A stretch of 64,000 nucleotides of DNA from Planctomycetota bacterium. GTDB taxonomy: Bacteria; Planctomycetota; Phycisphaerae; UBA1845. Positions 1 to 9,582 of this stretch are shown piece by piece. The number at the start of each line of letters is the position of its first letter. Position 1 is the stretch's first letter. The notes under the pieces are model-generated. The model made no database searches. It had not been told where the DNA came from and worked only from the letters and a program-made list of their open reading frames with translations. The position numbers and the translations under genes were made by a program. The stretch is taken from contig JAUWWQ010000013.1 of NCBI GenBank assembly GCA_030616775.1, positions 26,993 to 90,992 on the forward strand. Direction: 5' to 3'.

Positions 1-125
1 GCGTCCGGATTCACCATGATTAGCAGGTGCAACGCATCGCGATCCTTTTCGTCTAACCCGAGTTTCTTCCATGCTTTCTCGAACGGCTTCAATTCGACAA
101 ATCGAGCCCAATCCTCTGGTTTCAC
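1..125 (-). CDS. RelE/HigB-like toxin, 5' part only (runs off the left edge)
   Basis: The minus strand from about 125 to 1 reads VKPEDWARFVELKPFEKAWK and continues with GLDEKDRDAL and LLIMVNPD. This pattern (FVE, FEKAWKKLGL, D/E-rich helix, then NPD) resembles the N-terminus of small RelE/HigB-type ribosome-dependent mRNA interferases of type II toxin-antitoxin systems. The rest, including catalytic residues, lies outside the window, so activity cannot be judged. The GTG at 125 is only a guess. The same frame stays open upstream past an AAAGGAG at 150-156, and no ATG is available. A strong promoter with a palindromic operator lies about 100 bp upstream. The antitoxin would be expected off the window. 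Family assignment rests on about 40 residues. Confidence 0.5.
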   Translation of the reverse strand, partial: MKPEDWARFVELKPFEKAWKKLGLDEKDRDALHLLIMVNPD

Positions 126-218
126 GCCCGGAGGATGAGATACCGTCAGCTCCTTTGTACGTTTTCCACTCGGCAAAGTCAGCCCAACTATTATCGACCG
201 CGCAGGACCGACTGCTTA

Positions 219-248
219 AATATATCCTACTGAGTAGGATAGTGTCAA
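219..248 (-). promoter_or_regulatory. Minus-strand sigma70-type promoter overlapping a perfect palindromic operator
   Basis: On the minus strand there is TTGACA (248-243), a 17-bp spacer, then ATATAT (225-220), or TATATT one base further on. Between and across these boxes lies a perfect palindrome at 223-241: arms TATCCTACT and AGTAGGATA around a single central base. The promoter points at the toxin-like frame at 125-1. A palindrome across the spacer and -10 region is the usual place for an autorepressing antitoxin operator; binding by a specific antitoxin is inference. Confidence 0.6.
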
Positions 249-253
249 GAGGA

Positions 254-403
254 TTATTGTGGTTTCTTGCCACGTTTTTTCGCTGACCAGCGCGTTTTGG
301 CTGCTATACGTGCAATATCACTGCGTTTCTTCTTGCTCAGCTTCTTTGCTCTGGCGGGTCCACGAGCTCTATCCGGGCCCTTCACGCGGCGGCCGGATGC
401 CAT
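254..403 (-). CDS. Small Lys/Arg-rich protein, 49 aa
   Basis: ATG at 403 opens a 49-codon frame ending TAA at 256-254. The product begins MASGRRVKG and is very basic, with a core KLSKKKRSDIARIAAKTRW and a tail ending KKRGKKPQ. The core resembles the short helix (S/T-P-E-x-R-x-E-I-A-R-x-A-A-x-x-R-W) seen in small hypothetical proteins next to toxin-antitoxin and phage genes; that resemblance is from memory. It sits just upstream of the toxin promoter on the same strand. No clear Shine-Dalgarno is seen. Its first 17 codons lie in a sequence repeated at 487-554, where the ATG is GTG and the frame diverges. It may be a real small gene or a remnant. Confidence 0.4.
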   Translation of the reverse strand: MASGRRVKGPDRARGPARAKKLSKKKRSDIARIAAKTRWSAKKRGKKPQ

Positions 404-554
404 GAGTGCCCACCCAGGCCGAGAAACAACGTGTCCCGTAGCCGGACAGTCGCGGCGTCCCGATCCGCGCTACAGGTGTGCTGTCCGGCGGGTCCGCGAG
501 CTCTATCCGGGCCCTTCACGCAGCGGCCGGATGCCACGAGTGCCCAACCTGGGC
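353..554. repeat. Imperfect direct repeat, two copies of about 67 bp (353-419 and 487-554)
   Basis: The two copies share GGCGGGTCC, CGAGCTCTATCCGGGCCCTT and CACG, CGGCCGGATGCCA and GAGTGCCCA blocks, with a handful of substitutions and one 1-nt length difference. They are separated by 67 nt. Copy 1 carries the 5' end of the small basic ORF (254-403). The repeat looks like a local tandem duplication; no terminal inverted repeats were seen. Confidence 0.85.
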
Positions 555-606
555 TATGATAGTAATGTGGCGGTTTTAGTGACCTTATGACCTTTGGGGA
601 GTAATC

Positions 607-3564
607 GTGAAGCGAAGTAAAAGCCTTTCCCTCACGGTGGCTGGATTGGTGCTCGGCATCCTGCTAGCCCGCCCGACCACTAGTCTTGCCGGTCCCAACC
701 TTATGGCGATCACCGACTACGGCGACATACCGTACAGACGGGCGGTGGCCAAAGAGGGCTTTTCGGGCAAGGAGATCATCTACCGATTCGACGATCCGGA
801 CTTCGACTTCGGTCACATTGTCGTCCGGTCGAGCGAACCCAACTCGGTAATTCGCCGCGACCTGTTCGTCGGGTTCACCGGCGATGGCCTCAGCGTGGAC
901 ACGCGAGGAGTGGGCGGGGGGGCGACGTCGGTGCGGATCGATGAGATCGAAGTCTGGCTGAGGATTCAGGGCAAGATTCGTCCGGGTCAAAGCTACGAGT
1001 GGGAAGTCGAGGTCGGTGCAGCCAATGAGATCGCCGACACTGGATTCCCGGCGGTCATACCTGCGCTTTGGGCGGACGGCGAACCAATCGGGGTGGAGGT
1101 TACGGTCCGCACGCCCCAACTAGAGGATACCGACAGGATTCAACGGCTGATGCTTCCCCATGGGGCGGTAAAGATCAAGCCCTTCAACCGACAAACCGGT
1201 GGTGCGTGGGTTGTACTCAGGCCTGGCAACTACGGCGCGTTTTTTGCTGTGCGGCGGTTTTCGTTCCGGGAGGTCGACACCCCCGAATCCCTCGCAAGCA
1301 AGACTGATATGCCGATCCCGGTTCGCTACGTTCCGATCCGCAGTGTACTGGAAGACGGTGTTGCCGAAGCCCTGGAGCGCGGTGCCGAGGCGCTTAAGGA
1401 GGCGCAAGGCCCGGAGCATTACTGGCCGGGCAGCAATCCGGAAGAAAATGTCAGACTTACGGCACTTGCCGTCTCTGCTCTCGCCGAGCTCGATCCCGAG
1501 TCCGATGCCTTGCTGCCGGCCATGCGATGGCTGTCGGAACAGGAACCGTCGGATGATGCACCTTGGGGCACCGAGACGGCGGCTCGCCGACTCTACTGCC
1601 TGGCTCGCCACGGAGGACTGGACAAGTTCACCGGGGTCATCCATGCCGACGCCCGGTTTCTTACCGATGCCCAGTTCGAGGACGGAGGTTGGTCGGATCG
1701 CAGCAGGGGAGAGCAGCCGGAAGAGACGGCCCACGTTAATTCCGACAATGCCAATTCCGCGACCGTCCTGAGTGCCTTGCGCGAAGCCAGGTTCGCACGC
1801 GCGGAGATCGACAAGCGCCTGTGGCGGCGCGTCCTACTGTACTGGACCGACGCACAGGCGTTTGACGGCGGGTTTCGGGAAAGGCTGGAACGACATGGCG
1901 GCGTTGGTCAGGCCCCGACCAGTGCCTACACGGCGCTGGGCGCCGCTGCCCTGATCACATCGCTTGACATGGCGGCTGGATTCGGTGGGCGGCGGTGTAC
2001 AACCTATTTGGGCAGCCGGAACCAACTCCGGGCGATCGAACGGGCCCTGGGTTGGCTGGATAAAAATTACAAAGAGCCGCTCAGCAGCCTGGGCTCAATG
2101 ACCGTGGATCCCGACCCTTACGCCGAAGCGAAGGCCCTCCAAGTGGTCGGCGAGGTGTCCGGCCTATCCCATTTCAACGAGAAGGACCATTTTGCCGAAT
2201 CGGCGCGGACTCTGCTGCAGCACTATGATCGGCAAAGCAGGATGTTCGGGGTGCGCGGGGCAGATCAATCCTGGGCTGAGTCGCCCTCCATCTTGCGGAC
2301 GGCGCGGGCCCTGTCGATCCTCGGGGCAGGAGCCGCGCCGACGGTATGTCAGCGCATCATCGCAGGTGAAGACGAAGACGGTCGGACCCAGTACAACGGC
2401 GACGTTGTCCATCTGGTGCGCTACCTTGGAGCCCAGCGCGGGCGGCCGTTCAACTGGCGACGTACCACGATCGACCGAGACGTGCGCGAGCTTGTGGAAG
2501 TGCCCATCATGCTGCTAAGCGTCGTCGGCCCGTTCGACTGGTCTAAGGAGCAATGGGACAAGATTCGCGAGTATTGCCTCGCGGGTGGTTCGGTGGTCAT
2601 TGATATTACTGAAGGCCAGGAGGCTGAGCGTAAGGCAGTGATCTCGGCGTTGCAAAGAACATTCCCGGAGTACCGGCTGGAGGATCTGCCGCCTGATTCG
2701 CCAATCTTCTCGAGCGAGACCCAGCTTTCCTCACCCCCAGCAGTCCAAGCACTTGGAAATGGTTTTCGGCAGTTCCTCTTCCTTCCGGCTGAAAGCTGGT
2801 CGTGCCAGTGGCATCTCTATCAGGTGGTTGATCACGAAGACAGCTTCGCCCTGATGAACAATCTGTTGACCTACGCGACCGACGGGACACCTCCGCGCAG
2901 CTCATTTGAACGGTCCACCTACGCCGTCGGGTCGATCCCGGCGCACCTCATGAAAGCCGCGCACCTCGAAGTGGGAAGCGACTTGCCGGCGTATCCGAAC
3001 CTGATCGACACGATGGACCGGTTGATGCAAGCCAATTTCCGACTCGGCGTGACCGAGACCAGCAGCCCGAGCGAGGCGGATATTCTGTGGGTCAGCGTAA
3101 CCGGCAAAGCCGTGCCCTCAGAGACAGCCAAAGCTCAAATGCTCGACGCGGTTGGCGCAGGCAGGTACTTGTTCATGGATGTCGTCAGCGGCCGGAGGGA
3201 CTGGGACGAAAACACCCGAGGATTCCTGCAAGGACTGGAGGGCATCACCCTCGAGAAGCTGCGTCGCACCCATCCCATCTACACCGGAGAGATTCCAGGC
3301 ACACAGGGATTCGAGGTGGTCCAGGCAAGGTTGCGCAGGGTGCTTCATACGCGGTTTGCCACCAGCGGCCGGTGCGACCTGTACTCAATCCGCTTAAAAG
3401 GCGAACCTGTCGGCGTGTATAGTGCCTATGATATTTCCTCAGGAATCGGGTATCATTACTATCCAAAGTGCCGCGGGGTGATGCCGAAACACGCCAGACG
3501 ACTCGCCATGAACGCATTCCTGACGGCCTATCAGCGGAAAGTGAGCGGGCAGTCAACCCACTAA
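607..3564 (+). CDS. Exported prenyltransferase-like repeat / DUF4159-type protein, 985 aa
   Basis: GTG at 607 is preceded by GGGGAG at good spacing and followed by a signal peptide (basic MKRSK, then a hydrophobic stretch to about residue 28), so the product is exported. Residues about 250-560 contain helical repeats of the squalene-cyclase/prenyltransferase toroid type (WGTETAARRL, DAQFEDGGWS). The C-terminal third has two GATase-like segments, about 610-770 and 790-975. The second (ILWVSV, then AGRYLFMDVVSG, later YHYYPKCRG) resembles DUF4159. In planctomycetes such proteins often travel with MoxR/DUF58/VWA operons like the one at 14513-25761. Enzymatic function is unknown and the toroid may be non-catalytic. 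The stop overlaps the next start (TAATG), indicating translational coupling. Confidence 0.75.
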   Translation: MKRSKSLSLTVAGLVLGILLARPTTSLAGPNLMAITDYGDIPYRRAVAKEGFSGKEIIYRFDDPDFDFGHIVVRSSEPNSVIRRDLFVGFTGDGLSVDTRGVGGGATSVRIDEIEVWLRIQGKIRPGQSYEWEVEVGAANEIADTGFPAVIPALWADGEPIGVEVTVRTPQLEDTDRIQRLMLPHGAVKIKPFNRQTGGAWVVLRPGNYGAFFAVRRFSFREVDTPESLASKTDMPIPVRYVPIRSVLEDGVAEALERGAEALKEAQGPEHYWPGSNPEENVRLTALAVSALAELDPESDALLPAMRWLSEQEPSDDAPWGTETAARRLYCLARHGGLDKFTGVIHADARFLTDAQFEDGGWSDRSRGEQPEETAHVNSDNANSATVLSALREARFARAEIDKRLWRRVLLYWTDAQAFDGGFRERLERHGGVGQAPTSAYTALGAAALITSLDMAAGFGGRRCTTYLGSRNQLRAIERALGWLDKNYKEPLSSLGSMTVDPDPYAEAKALQVVGEVSGLSHFNEKDHFAESARTLLQHYDRQSRMFGVRGADQSWAESPSILRTARALSILGAGAAPTVCQRIIAGEDEDGRTQYNGDVVHLVRYLGAQRGRPFNWRRTTIDRDVRELVEVPIMLLSVVGPFDWSKEQWDKIREYCLAGGSVVIDITEGQEAERKAVISALQRTFPEYRLEDLPPDSPIFSSETQLSSPPAVQALGNGFRQFLFLPAESWSCQWHLYQVVDHEDSFALMNNLLTYATDGTPPRSSFERSTYAVGSIPAHLMKAAHLEVGSDLPAYPNLIDTMDRLMQANFRLGVTETSSPSEADILWVSVTGKAVPSETAKAQMLDAVGAGRYLFMDVVSGRRDWDENTRGFLQGLEGITLEKLRRTHPIYTGEIPGTQGFEVVQARLRRVLHTRFATSGRCDLYSIRLKGEPVGVYSAYDISSGIGYHYYPKCRGVMPKHARRLAMNAFLTAYQRKVSGQSTH

Positions 3565-4769
3565 TGCTCAAGAATGTAGACATGGGAATCATCTTCCGCG
3601 TAATATTGCTGCTGACACCGTTGCTGGTGGCTACGGCCTTATATGCCGACACCATCATCTTGAAGGATGGCATGTTCGTTGAAGGCGAGATCACGCTCCA
3701 GACGAGCAGGACCGTCCGCGTCAATACGCGCTTCGGTGAGCGGACCTACCGGCGTGACAACATCGAAGAGATCATCGAGAGCGTGGATTCGCTCGATCCT
3801 GATGCGGTCAACAAGTTCGCCGAGCTTCCCGCCCCGGTAAAGGCCGTCCTCAATGCCCGGGCCGAGTACGACCTTGGGCGATACGAGCGGGCGCTGGCCC
3901 GGCTGGAGCCCTTCCGCGACCATCAGGACAGCAAGGCGATCCGGATTAACATCGACTGGCTTATCATTGAAATCAACGAACGCCTGGGGCGCTGGGAGAC
4001 AGTCCGGCAGCTCCTTAAGGACAAGAGGAGCAACGGTACCCCGCAGGAGAAGATGCGCGCCAAGGCGCATCTGGACATCTTCAAGGCCAATGCCGACTAC
4101 GATCTGCGTTACGTGGGCGAAAAGCACGCTCGCAACTTCATCAAGGATGAAGAGCTGCGGAATCGTGCCCGGCAGCCAAATGCGCTTAAAGACTACAAGA
4201 TCATGCGGATCGCCCTTGAGGAGACCTGCGAGCAGTTGCTGGTTGAAGACCAGATGAGCGTCAAGGCTTTGGCGGACAAGTTGGACCCCGAAGTCACATA
4301 CGAGGCGTGTAAGACATTGCCCCGGATCGGTGATGTCGGCAAGTATCTTCCGTACATCGAGGACTTGAAGCGTACCGAGGCTACACTGGCCAAGGCACAG
4401 GCGATTCTGGACGACTATGGCGGTGCCTTCGAGCTGGATATTGTTCGCACGGAACTGCATCACTTGCTGCCCATCCTGATCCGGTTGTTGGAGGAAGCAT
4501 CCGCGGCCAGTCCGGAGACCTACAACCCGCCTTTCGATCAAAGGACGGGAAGGCTGACGAGAGAGGGCCGTGAGCAGTGGCGACAGCGCTGTGACGAATT
4601 TCTGACAACAGCCGAACCAGTCATCAGGCTGGTAGACTATATGGTTGACAGGGTAAACTATTATCCGCAAGCCCTGCGGGATCTACGGAAGGCCCTGCTG
4701 GACACGAACGAACGATTCAAGCAGATGGTCAGGGCTGTCAGGAAAGCACGGAGCAGGACCCATGTATAG
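3564..4769 (+). CDS. Secreted helical-repeat protein with N-terminal DTIILKDG motif, 401 aa
   Basis: The ATG at 3564 overlaps the TAA of the preceding gene, so translation is probably coupled. An alternative ATG at 3582 would shorten the signal sequence. The N-terminus has a hydrophobic segment (IIFRVILLLTPLLVATALYA) ending in a likely cleavage site. The mature protein starts DTIILKDGMFVEGEI, a small beta-rich module common in planctomycete secreted proteins. The rest is helical and TPR-like (ALARLEPFRDHQDSKAIRIN). No catalytic motif is visible. Its 3' end overlaps the next gene by 8 bp, so the three genes from 607 probably form one operon acting at the cell envelope. The role is not known. 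Confidence 0.7.
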   Translation: MLKNVDMGIIFRVILLLTPLLVATALYADTIILKDGMFVEGEITLQTSRTVRVNTRFGERTYRRDNIEEIIESVDSLDPDAVNKFAELPAPVKAVLNARAEYDLGRYERALARLEPFRDHQDSKAIRINIDWLIIEINERLGRWETVRQLLKDKRSNGTPQEKMRAKAHLDIFKANADYDLRYVGEKHARNFIKDEELRNRARQPNALKDYKIMRIALEETCEQLLVEDQMSVKALADKLDPEVTYEACKTLPRIGDVGKYLPYIEDLKRTEATLAKAQAILDDYGGAFELDIVRTELHHLLPILIRLLEEASAASPETYNPPFDQRTGRLTREGREQWRQRCDEFLTTAEPVIRLVDYMVDRVNYYPQALRDLRKALLDTNERFKQMVRAVRKARSRTHV

Positions 4770-6705
4770 AACACTACATCCCGGACTATGTTGGAGCAGG
4801 TGGTTTGCTGCAGCGTTGCTCTTGTGCACAACCACGACCTATGGCATCGACCCTGGCAGCGCCAAGGAGTTGATGACCGCCGGTAAACTTCAAGAAGCAA
4901 TCGATCTGCTGACCAAGGAGGTGGAGGAGAATCCTGCACATGAAGCCGCCCGGATTCTTCTGGCCGAAGCGTACGAAGATGCTGACATGCCCGATGACGC
5001 GATCGACACATGGCAGGACTTGATCGCCCTTTCACGCAATGAAGCAAACCTCGGTAAGGCCCGACGGGCGATAATCCGACTGCGACGCCAAGAGTTGGAC
5101 CGAACCGACCTGGCAAACCTGTCGTCCACGCGTCCACGTGAGGACCCCTTCAAGATTCCCATGCCGGGAATCGAGTGGGAGGGATTAGAGGTGGTCGAAG
5201 ACTCGAACTACCTTCCGCCTATTCTCCCGCCACCGCACGACTCCGAGGTTCCTCCCTTTGCCCATGAGACGGAGCATTTCACGGTGTACTCAGCCAATGA
5301 GAGGTTGTCCAAGGTCATAGGCGAGCGGGCAGAAATCTATCTGGACTTCATGACTGAGAAGCTGTTCGCCGGGCGGTCGTGGGCAGTGCGGTTCCCGATC
5401 ATTGTGTATACAACCTATGAGGACTATGTCCAGCACGGGGCCCCGGCGGGCTCGGGCGGCGTCACGATGCCGGAGATCACCGGTGGGATTCGGTTCATCC
5501 TACTCTTCCAACTCAGATCCGAGTCGCTCCTCCGAGGGGGCTCCAGCCGGGGCGGCTCGGGCGGCGCCGGCGGCCGACAGGTCTGGAGGTACGGAATCGA
5601 GAGCGTCTTGCCACACGAACTCACCCACGCGGTGATCAGCGAGTTCTTCGCCGGACAACCCACGCCGCTGTGGATGCACGAGGCCGTTGCGGGAAGGTTT
5701 GAACAGACCCGCGATCATTATGGCGAGGCGGCGCGGCTGGCACGCAAGGCGGTGGCCGGGGAGTACTTCCGGATGCGCGACCTGTTCGACCAGGAGGGTT
5801 ATCCGGAGCGGGTCGCCCTCTTCTACGAACAGTCGGCGACTGTCGTCCTGTATCTGTTTGAAGCCGGGCCCGAGGCAATGCACGTGTTCTTGAGCGAGCT
5901 GGCAGCCGGCAACGACCACGACGCGGCTTGTGCCGCGGCCCTGGGTATCCCCAAGGAGAATGCCGTCGAGGAGTTCGAACGCCGATGGGTCGAGTGGATG
6001 AGAGTGCGATACATCAAAGACCTCGATGCCGCGCAGGACGGGACGGACGTCGCTGAGGCTGTCAGGAGCGATCACGCAATCTTCCGGCCCTCAGTCAACG
6101 AAATGGATACCTTCGACAACCTGGAGAATTGGCGACAGATCGACCTCGGTTCCCTGGACGCGTTCATGGGTGTGGGGACCTCGAAAAAGGACTGGTCCGC
6201 CGGCGGGGGCAAGCTGCGATGCAGCGTCTCCGGTGAAAAGGGCTCAGCCCTTCTTGGTGTCCGCATGAATGAAACCGCACCGGTGGCCGTCAGTTGTGAC
6301 GTCAAGTTCCTCGGAAACCCGGGTGACGAAAACCACTGGTTCGGATTCGCCCAGCTTGACGCCGATTTGAATGATACCAATGTCGAGGTGATCGCGTCAC
6401 TGCCCGACAGCGCACAGCACAAAGTGGTATGCCTCTGGTCGGACGAATTAGCCATTTATGTCGACGGGATCTGTAGAGGACGATATCCGGCGTTCCACGT
6501 AACGGGTGATGCTCCGGATATTGACTACCCGCTGGCACTCGTCGCTTACGGGCCTGTGGAAATCCAAGGCCTGAAGATCGCGTCGATCGACAAGTTCTCC
6601 GAAAGACCCCTTCTTGCCCAGGACGACGGCCAAACTCAACGACCGGATGATAGAAGACGGGACCGCCGTGGGCGTAGAGGGCGCCGCGGCCAGCCGGAGC
6701 CCTGA
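4762..6705 (+). CDS. TPR plus gluzincin (peptidase MA-like) metallopeptidase, 647 aa
   Basis: Begins with a signal sequence (RWFAAALLLCTTTTYG), followed by a TPR-like unit (residues about 32-90). The peptidase domain has HELTH at 285-289 and WMHEAVAGRFE with Glu about 307: the zinc-binding HExxH plus downstream Glu of gluzincins, matching the peptidase MA family. A beta-rich C-terminal domain (about 440-620; DTFDNLENWR, CDVKFLGNPGDENHWFGFA) looks like a concanavalin-type lectin/glucanase fold. The protein ends in a basic, low-complexity tail (RRDRRGRRGRRG). It is probably periplasmic or extracellular. It overlaps the upstream gene by 8 bp. Substrate unknown. Confidence 0.8.
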   Translation: MYRTLHPGLCWSRWFAAALLLCTTTTYGIDPGSAKELMTAGKLQEAIDLLTKEVEENPAHEAARILLAEAYEDADMPDDAIDTWQDLIALSRNEANLGKARRAIIRLRRQELDRTDLANLSSTRPREDPFKIPMPGIEWEGLEVVEDSNYLPPILPPPHDSEVPPFAHETEHFTVYSANERLSKVIGERAEIYLDFMTEKLFAGRSWAVRFPIIVYTTYEDYVQHGAPAGSGGVTMPEITGGIRFILLFQLRSESLLRGGSSRGGSGGAGGRQVWRYGIESVLPHELTHAVISEFFAGQPTPLWMHEAVAGRFEQTRDHYGEAARLARKAVAGEYFRMRDLFDQEGYPERVALFYEQSATVVLYLFEAGPEAMHVFLSELAAGNDHDAACAAALGIPKENAVEEFERRWVEWMRVRYIKDLDAAQDGTDVAEAVRSDHAIFRPSVNEMDTFDNLENWRQIDLGSLDAFMGVGTSKKDWSAGGGKLRCSVSGEKGSALLGVRMNETAPVAVSCDVKFLGNPGDENHWFGFAQLDADLNDTNVEVIASLPDSAQHKVVCLWSDELAIYVDGICRGRYPAFHVTGDAPDIDYPLALVAYGPVEIQGLKIASIDKFSERPLLAQDDGQTQRPDDRRRDRRGRRGRRGQPEP

Positions 6706-6807
6706 TCCAGGGTCGCTGATTACATCCACGTTAATCCCGCGCCGCAGGCACTTGCACGAGCGCACTGAATCGCTGAAGATGCAGCCCGAAGTTGTGGAAC
6801 AGGCATC

Positions 6808-9582
6808 ATGAGCGTCGATCCTCCGCTACCCGACGTCGATTCCGACGACGACTCTCCTCGTCGGGCCAATGATGCACCGGAAGGCAGAGAAGGTGCCTCG
6901 CCCAGTCCGCCCATACCGTCCACCGAAACGCTGCGCGATGCTCCGACACGCGCGCCCAAGCGGATCGGGCACTACCACATCAAGCGGGTGTTGGCCTCCG
7001 GCGGGATGGGTACGGTCTACGAAGCGACGCAGGAGAAACCCCGCCGAACCGTGGCGCTGAAGCTCATGAAGCATGGGATCGCGTCACGGTCAGCGCTGCG
7101 CCGCTTCGAGTACGAATCGCAGATTCTCGCCCGGTTGCGGCATCCCGGCATCGCCCAGGTCTATGAAGCCGGTACCCATCGCGACGACAGCGGCACCGTG
7201 CCCTTTTTCGCCATGGAGTACATCGTCGGGGCCAAGCCCATCACGAGATACGCCAAGGAAAAGAAGCTCGGCACGCGTGAGCGGATGATTCTGTTCGCCC
7301 AGGTCTGCGATGCGGTCCACCACGGCCATCAGAAGGGCATCATTCATCGGGACCTCAAGCCGTCCAACATCCTCGTGGATGCGAGCGGTCAGGTGAAGAT
7401 CATCGACTTCGGCGTGGCCAGATCGACGGATTCGGACCTGGCCGTCACGACCTTGCAGACGGACATCGGGCAACTGATCGGCACGCTTCAGTACATGTCC
7501 CCGGAGCAGTGTGAGGCCGACCCGCACAACATCGACACGCGAAGCGATGTCTACGCCCTGGGCGTCGTCTTCTATGAACTGCTTTGCGGCAAGCTGCCCT
7601 ACGACGTGACGCGTGTGGCCCTGTACACCGCGACGCGGATCATTCGTGAAGAGCAACCGGCGAAGCTGAGCACGCTGAACAAGACCCTGCGCGGCGACGT
7701 GGAGACGATTGTGCTCAAGGCGCTCGAGAAAGACCGCGAGCGTCGCTACCAATCAGCCACGGACTTCGCCCAGGACATTCGCCGCTATCTCAGCAACGAG
7801 GCGATCATCGCCCGACCGCCGAGCGTGATCTATCAGTTCCGTGTCCTGATGCGTCGAAACAAGCCGGTCTTCGCCTCGATCGCCGTCGTGTTCGTCGTAC
7901 TGGTGTGCGCCACGATCGTGAGCACCACCCAGTACTTTAAGGCAGAGCGAGCCCGGCTGGAGGCAGTGGCCGCGCGGGACGTAGCGAGGCAACAACGCGA
8001 TCGGGCGATTACGGCGGAGCGGCGTGCAGAGGAGGAGGCCCAGCGCGCCCTAACAGAAGCCGCCAAATCTGAGCAGATCGCCACCTTCATGAAGGACATG
8101 CTCAAGGGTGTCGGCCCTTCCAAAGCTTTGGGCCGGGACACGACCATGCTCCGCGAGATTCTGGACCAGACCGCGCAGCGGGTCGGCGCAAAGCTTGCGA
8201 ATCAGCCGGAAGTTGAGGCGTCGATCCGCAACACCATCGGTCAGACCTATGTGGACCTCGGCATTTTCGGCGCGGCGGATGAACACCTGCGAGCGGCCGA
8301 GGCAATAGCCACGCGCGAACTCGGTGACGAGGATCCGCAGACCCTCCGAATCAGAGCCGCGTTCGCCAGGCTACTTCAATATCAGGGAGAGTTTCCAGCG
8401 GCGGAAGCGCTGGTGCGCCGGACGCTGGAAATCCAGCGTCGCGTACTTGGTCATAGGCACCCGGACACACTGGCGTGTTTGAACAGCCTTGCCGACCTGC
8501 GAGGGAGGCAAGGGTATTACGCCGAAGCAGAGACACTCTACCACCAGGCGCTGGAAGCCCGGCGTGACGCACTCGGCAATGAACATCCCGATACGCTCGG
8601 GACGATGCATAGTCTGGCTACTGCACTTCGTACCCAGGGGAAGTATCCGGAGGCGGAGACGCTCGAACGTCAGACGCTGGCGATCCGACGCCGTGTTCTC
8701 GGCGACGATCATCCCGATACGCTGGACTCGATACAAAACCTGGCCGTTGTGCTTCGACATCAAGGAAAACAAGCGGAGGCGGAGCCGCTCTATCGCCAGA
8801 GCGTTGACATCAAGCGCCGGGTCCTCGGGGCCGAGCATCCTTCGACCCTGAAATCGATGAACAACCTGGCGTTCGCGCTTGAAAAACAAGGCAAGTACGC
8901 TGCGGCGGAAGAAGTGTATCGCCAAACGGTCGACCTCAAGCGTCGGGTCCTCGGCGACGAGCACCACTCCACTCGGGTCTCGATGGGTGGCTTGGCAGGC
9001 GTGCTGCACCGCCAGGGCAAGTCGGAGGAAGCGCGTTTCTATCACACCGAAATGCTCGTCCAGCTCAGACACCTCGTAAACAGCCCCGACGCGGATTCCA
9101 ACGCGTTGAACTCATATGCCTGGTTCCTGCTGAAATGCGAGTCGACCGACCTGCGGGACCCCGAGGCGGCGCTGCTCGCCGCCCAGAAGGCCGTCGAAGT
9201 CAGTGAACCGCCCAACTTCGGCATGCTCGACACTTTGGCGCTGGCCTATCGGATGACCGGTGACATTGACAAAGCCATCGAGACACAGCAAGCGGTCGTC
9301 GCACTGCTTCCATCCGGCGAGTCGGAGATGAGAACGAGGTTGGAGATCACGCTGGGTGAGTACTTCACCGAAAAGGGAGCGTTTGCCGAAGCCGAGCCGC
9401 TGTTTCTCGAAGCCTACCACCAGACAAAAAACCGTCTGGGAGCCGGACCGGAACAGATTCGCGAGGCGCTACAGCGCCTCGTCAACCTCTACGAAGCCTG
9501 GAGCAGGGCCGACAAGGCAGACGAATATCGAGCGATGCTGCCGAGCGCGGATAGTCCCGAGCAGGACAATGAGGATGATTGA
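6808..9582 (+). CDS. Transmembrane Ser/Thr protein kinase with C-terminal TPR array, 924 aa
   Basis: After a Pro/Asp-rich N-terminus, residues about 50-330 form a complete eukaryotic-like kinase: Gly loop ASGGMGTVYEA, VALKLMK with Lys85, IIHRDLKPSN with catalytic Asp182, IIDFGVAR with Asp200, and the SPEQC/SDVYALG region. One membrane helix (about 352-375, VFASIAVVFVVLVCATIVST) separates it from at least six TPR_10/kinesin-light-chain-like repeats (HPDTLxxxxxLA, about 480-900). The kinase therefore faces the cytoplasm and the TPRs the other side, if topology follows the usual rule. All catalytic residues are present. Multi-kinase paralogues of this design are typical of planctomycetes. Partner and substrates are unknown. 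Confidence 0.93.
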   Translation: MSVDPPLPDVDSDDDSPRRANDAPEGREGASPSPPIPSTETLRDAPTRAPKRIGHYHIKRVLASGGMGTVYEATQEKPRRTVALKLMKHGIASRSALRRFEYESQILARLRHPGIAQVYEAGTHRDDSGTVPFFAMEYIVGAKPITRYAKEKKLGTRERMILFAQVCDAVHHGHQKGIIHRDLKPSNILVDASGQVKIIDFGVARSTDSDLAVTTLQTDIGQLIGTLQYMSPEQCEADPHNIDTRSDVYALGVVFYELLCGKLPYDVTRVALYTATRIIREEQPAKLSTLNKTLRGDVETIVLKALEKDRERRYQSATDFAQDIRRYLSNEAIIARPPSVIYQFRVLMRRNKPVFASIAVVFVVLVCATIVSTTQYFKAERARLEAVAARDVARQQRDRAITAERRAEEEAQRALTEAAKSEQIATFMKDMLKGVGPSKALGRDTTMLREILDQTAQRVGAKLANQPEVEASIRNTIGQTYVDLGIFGAADEHLRAAEAIATRELGDEDPQTLRIRAAFARLLQYQGEFPAAEALVRRTLEIQRRVLGHRHPDTLACLNSLADLRGRQGYYAEAETLYHQALEARRDALGNEHPDTLGTMHSLATALRTQGKYPEAETLERQTLAIRRRVLGDDHPDTLDSIQNLAVVLRHQGKQAEAEPLYRQSVDIKRRVLGAEHPSTLKSMNNLAFALEKQGKYAAAEEVYRQTVDLKRRVLGDEHHSTRVSMGGLAGVLHRQGKSEEARFYHTEMLVQLRHLVNSPDADSNALNSYAWFLLKCESTDLRDPEAALLAAQKAVEVSEPPNFGMLDTLALAYRMTGDIDKAIETQQAVVALLPSGESEMRTRLEITLGEYFTEKGAFAEAEPLFLEAYHQTKNRLGAGPEQIREALQRLVNLYEAWSRADKADEYRAMLPSADSPEQDNEDD

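Noticed and set aside
555..560. TATGAT upstream of the gene at 607
   Set aside because: Good -10 match, but no acceptable -35 box at 16-18 bp; too weak to list as a promoter.
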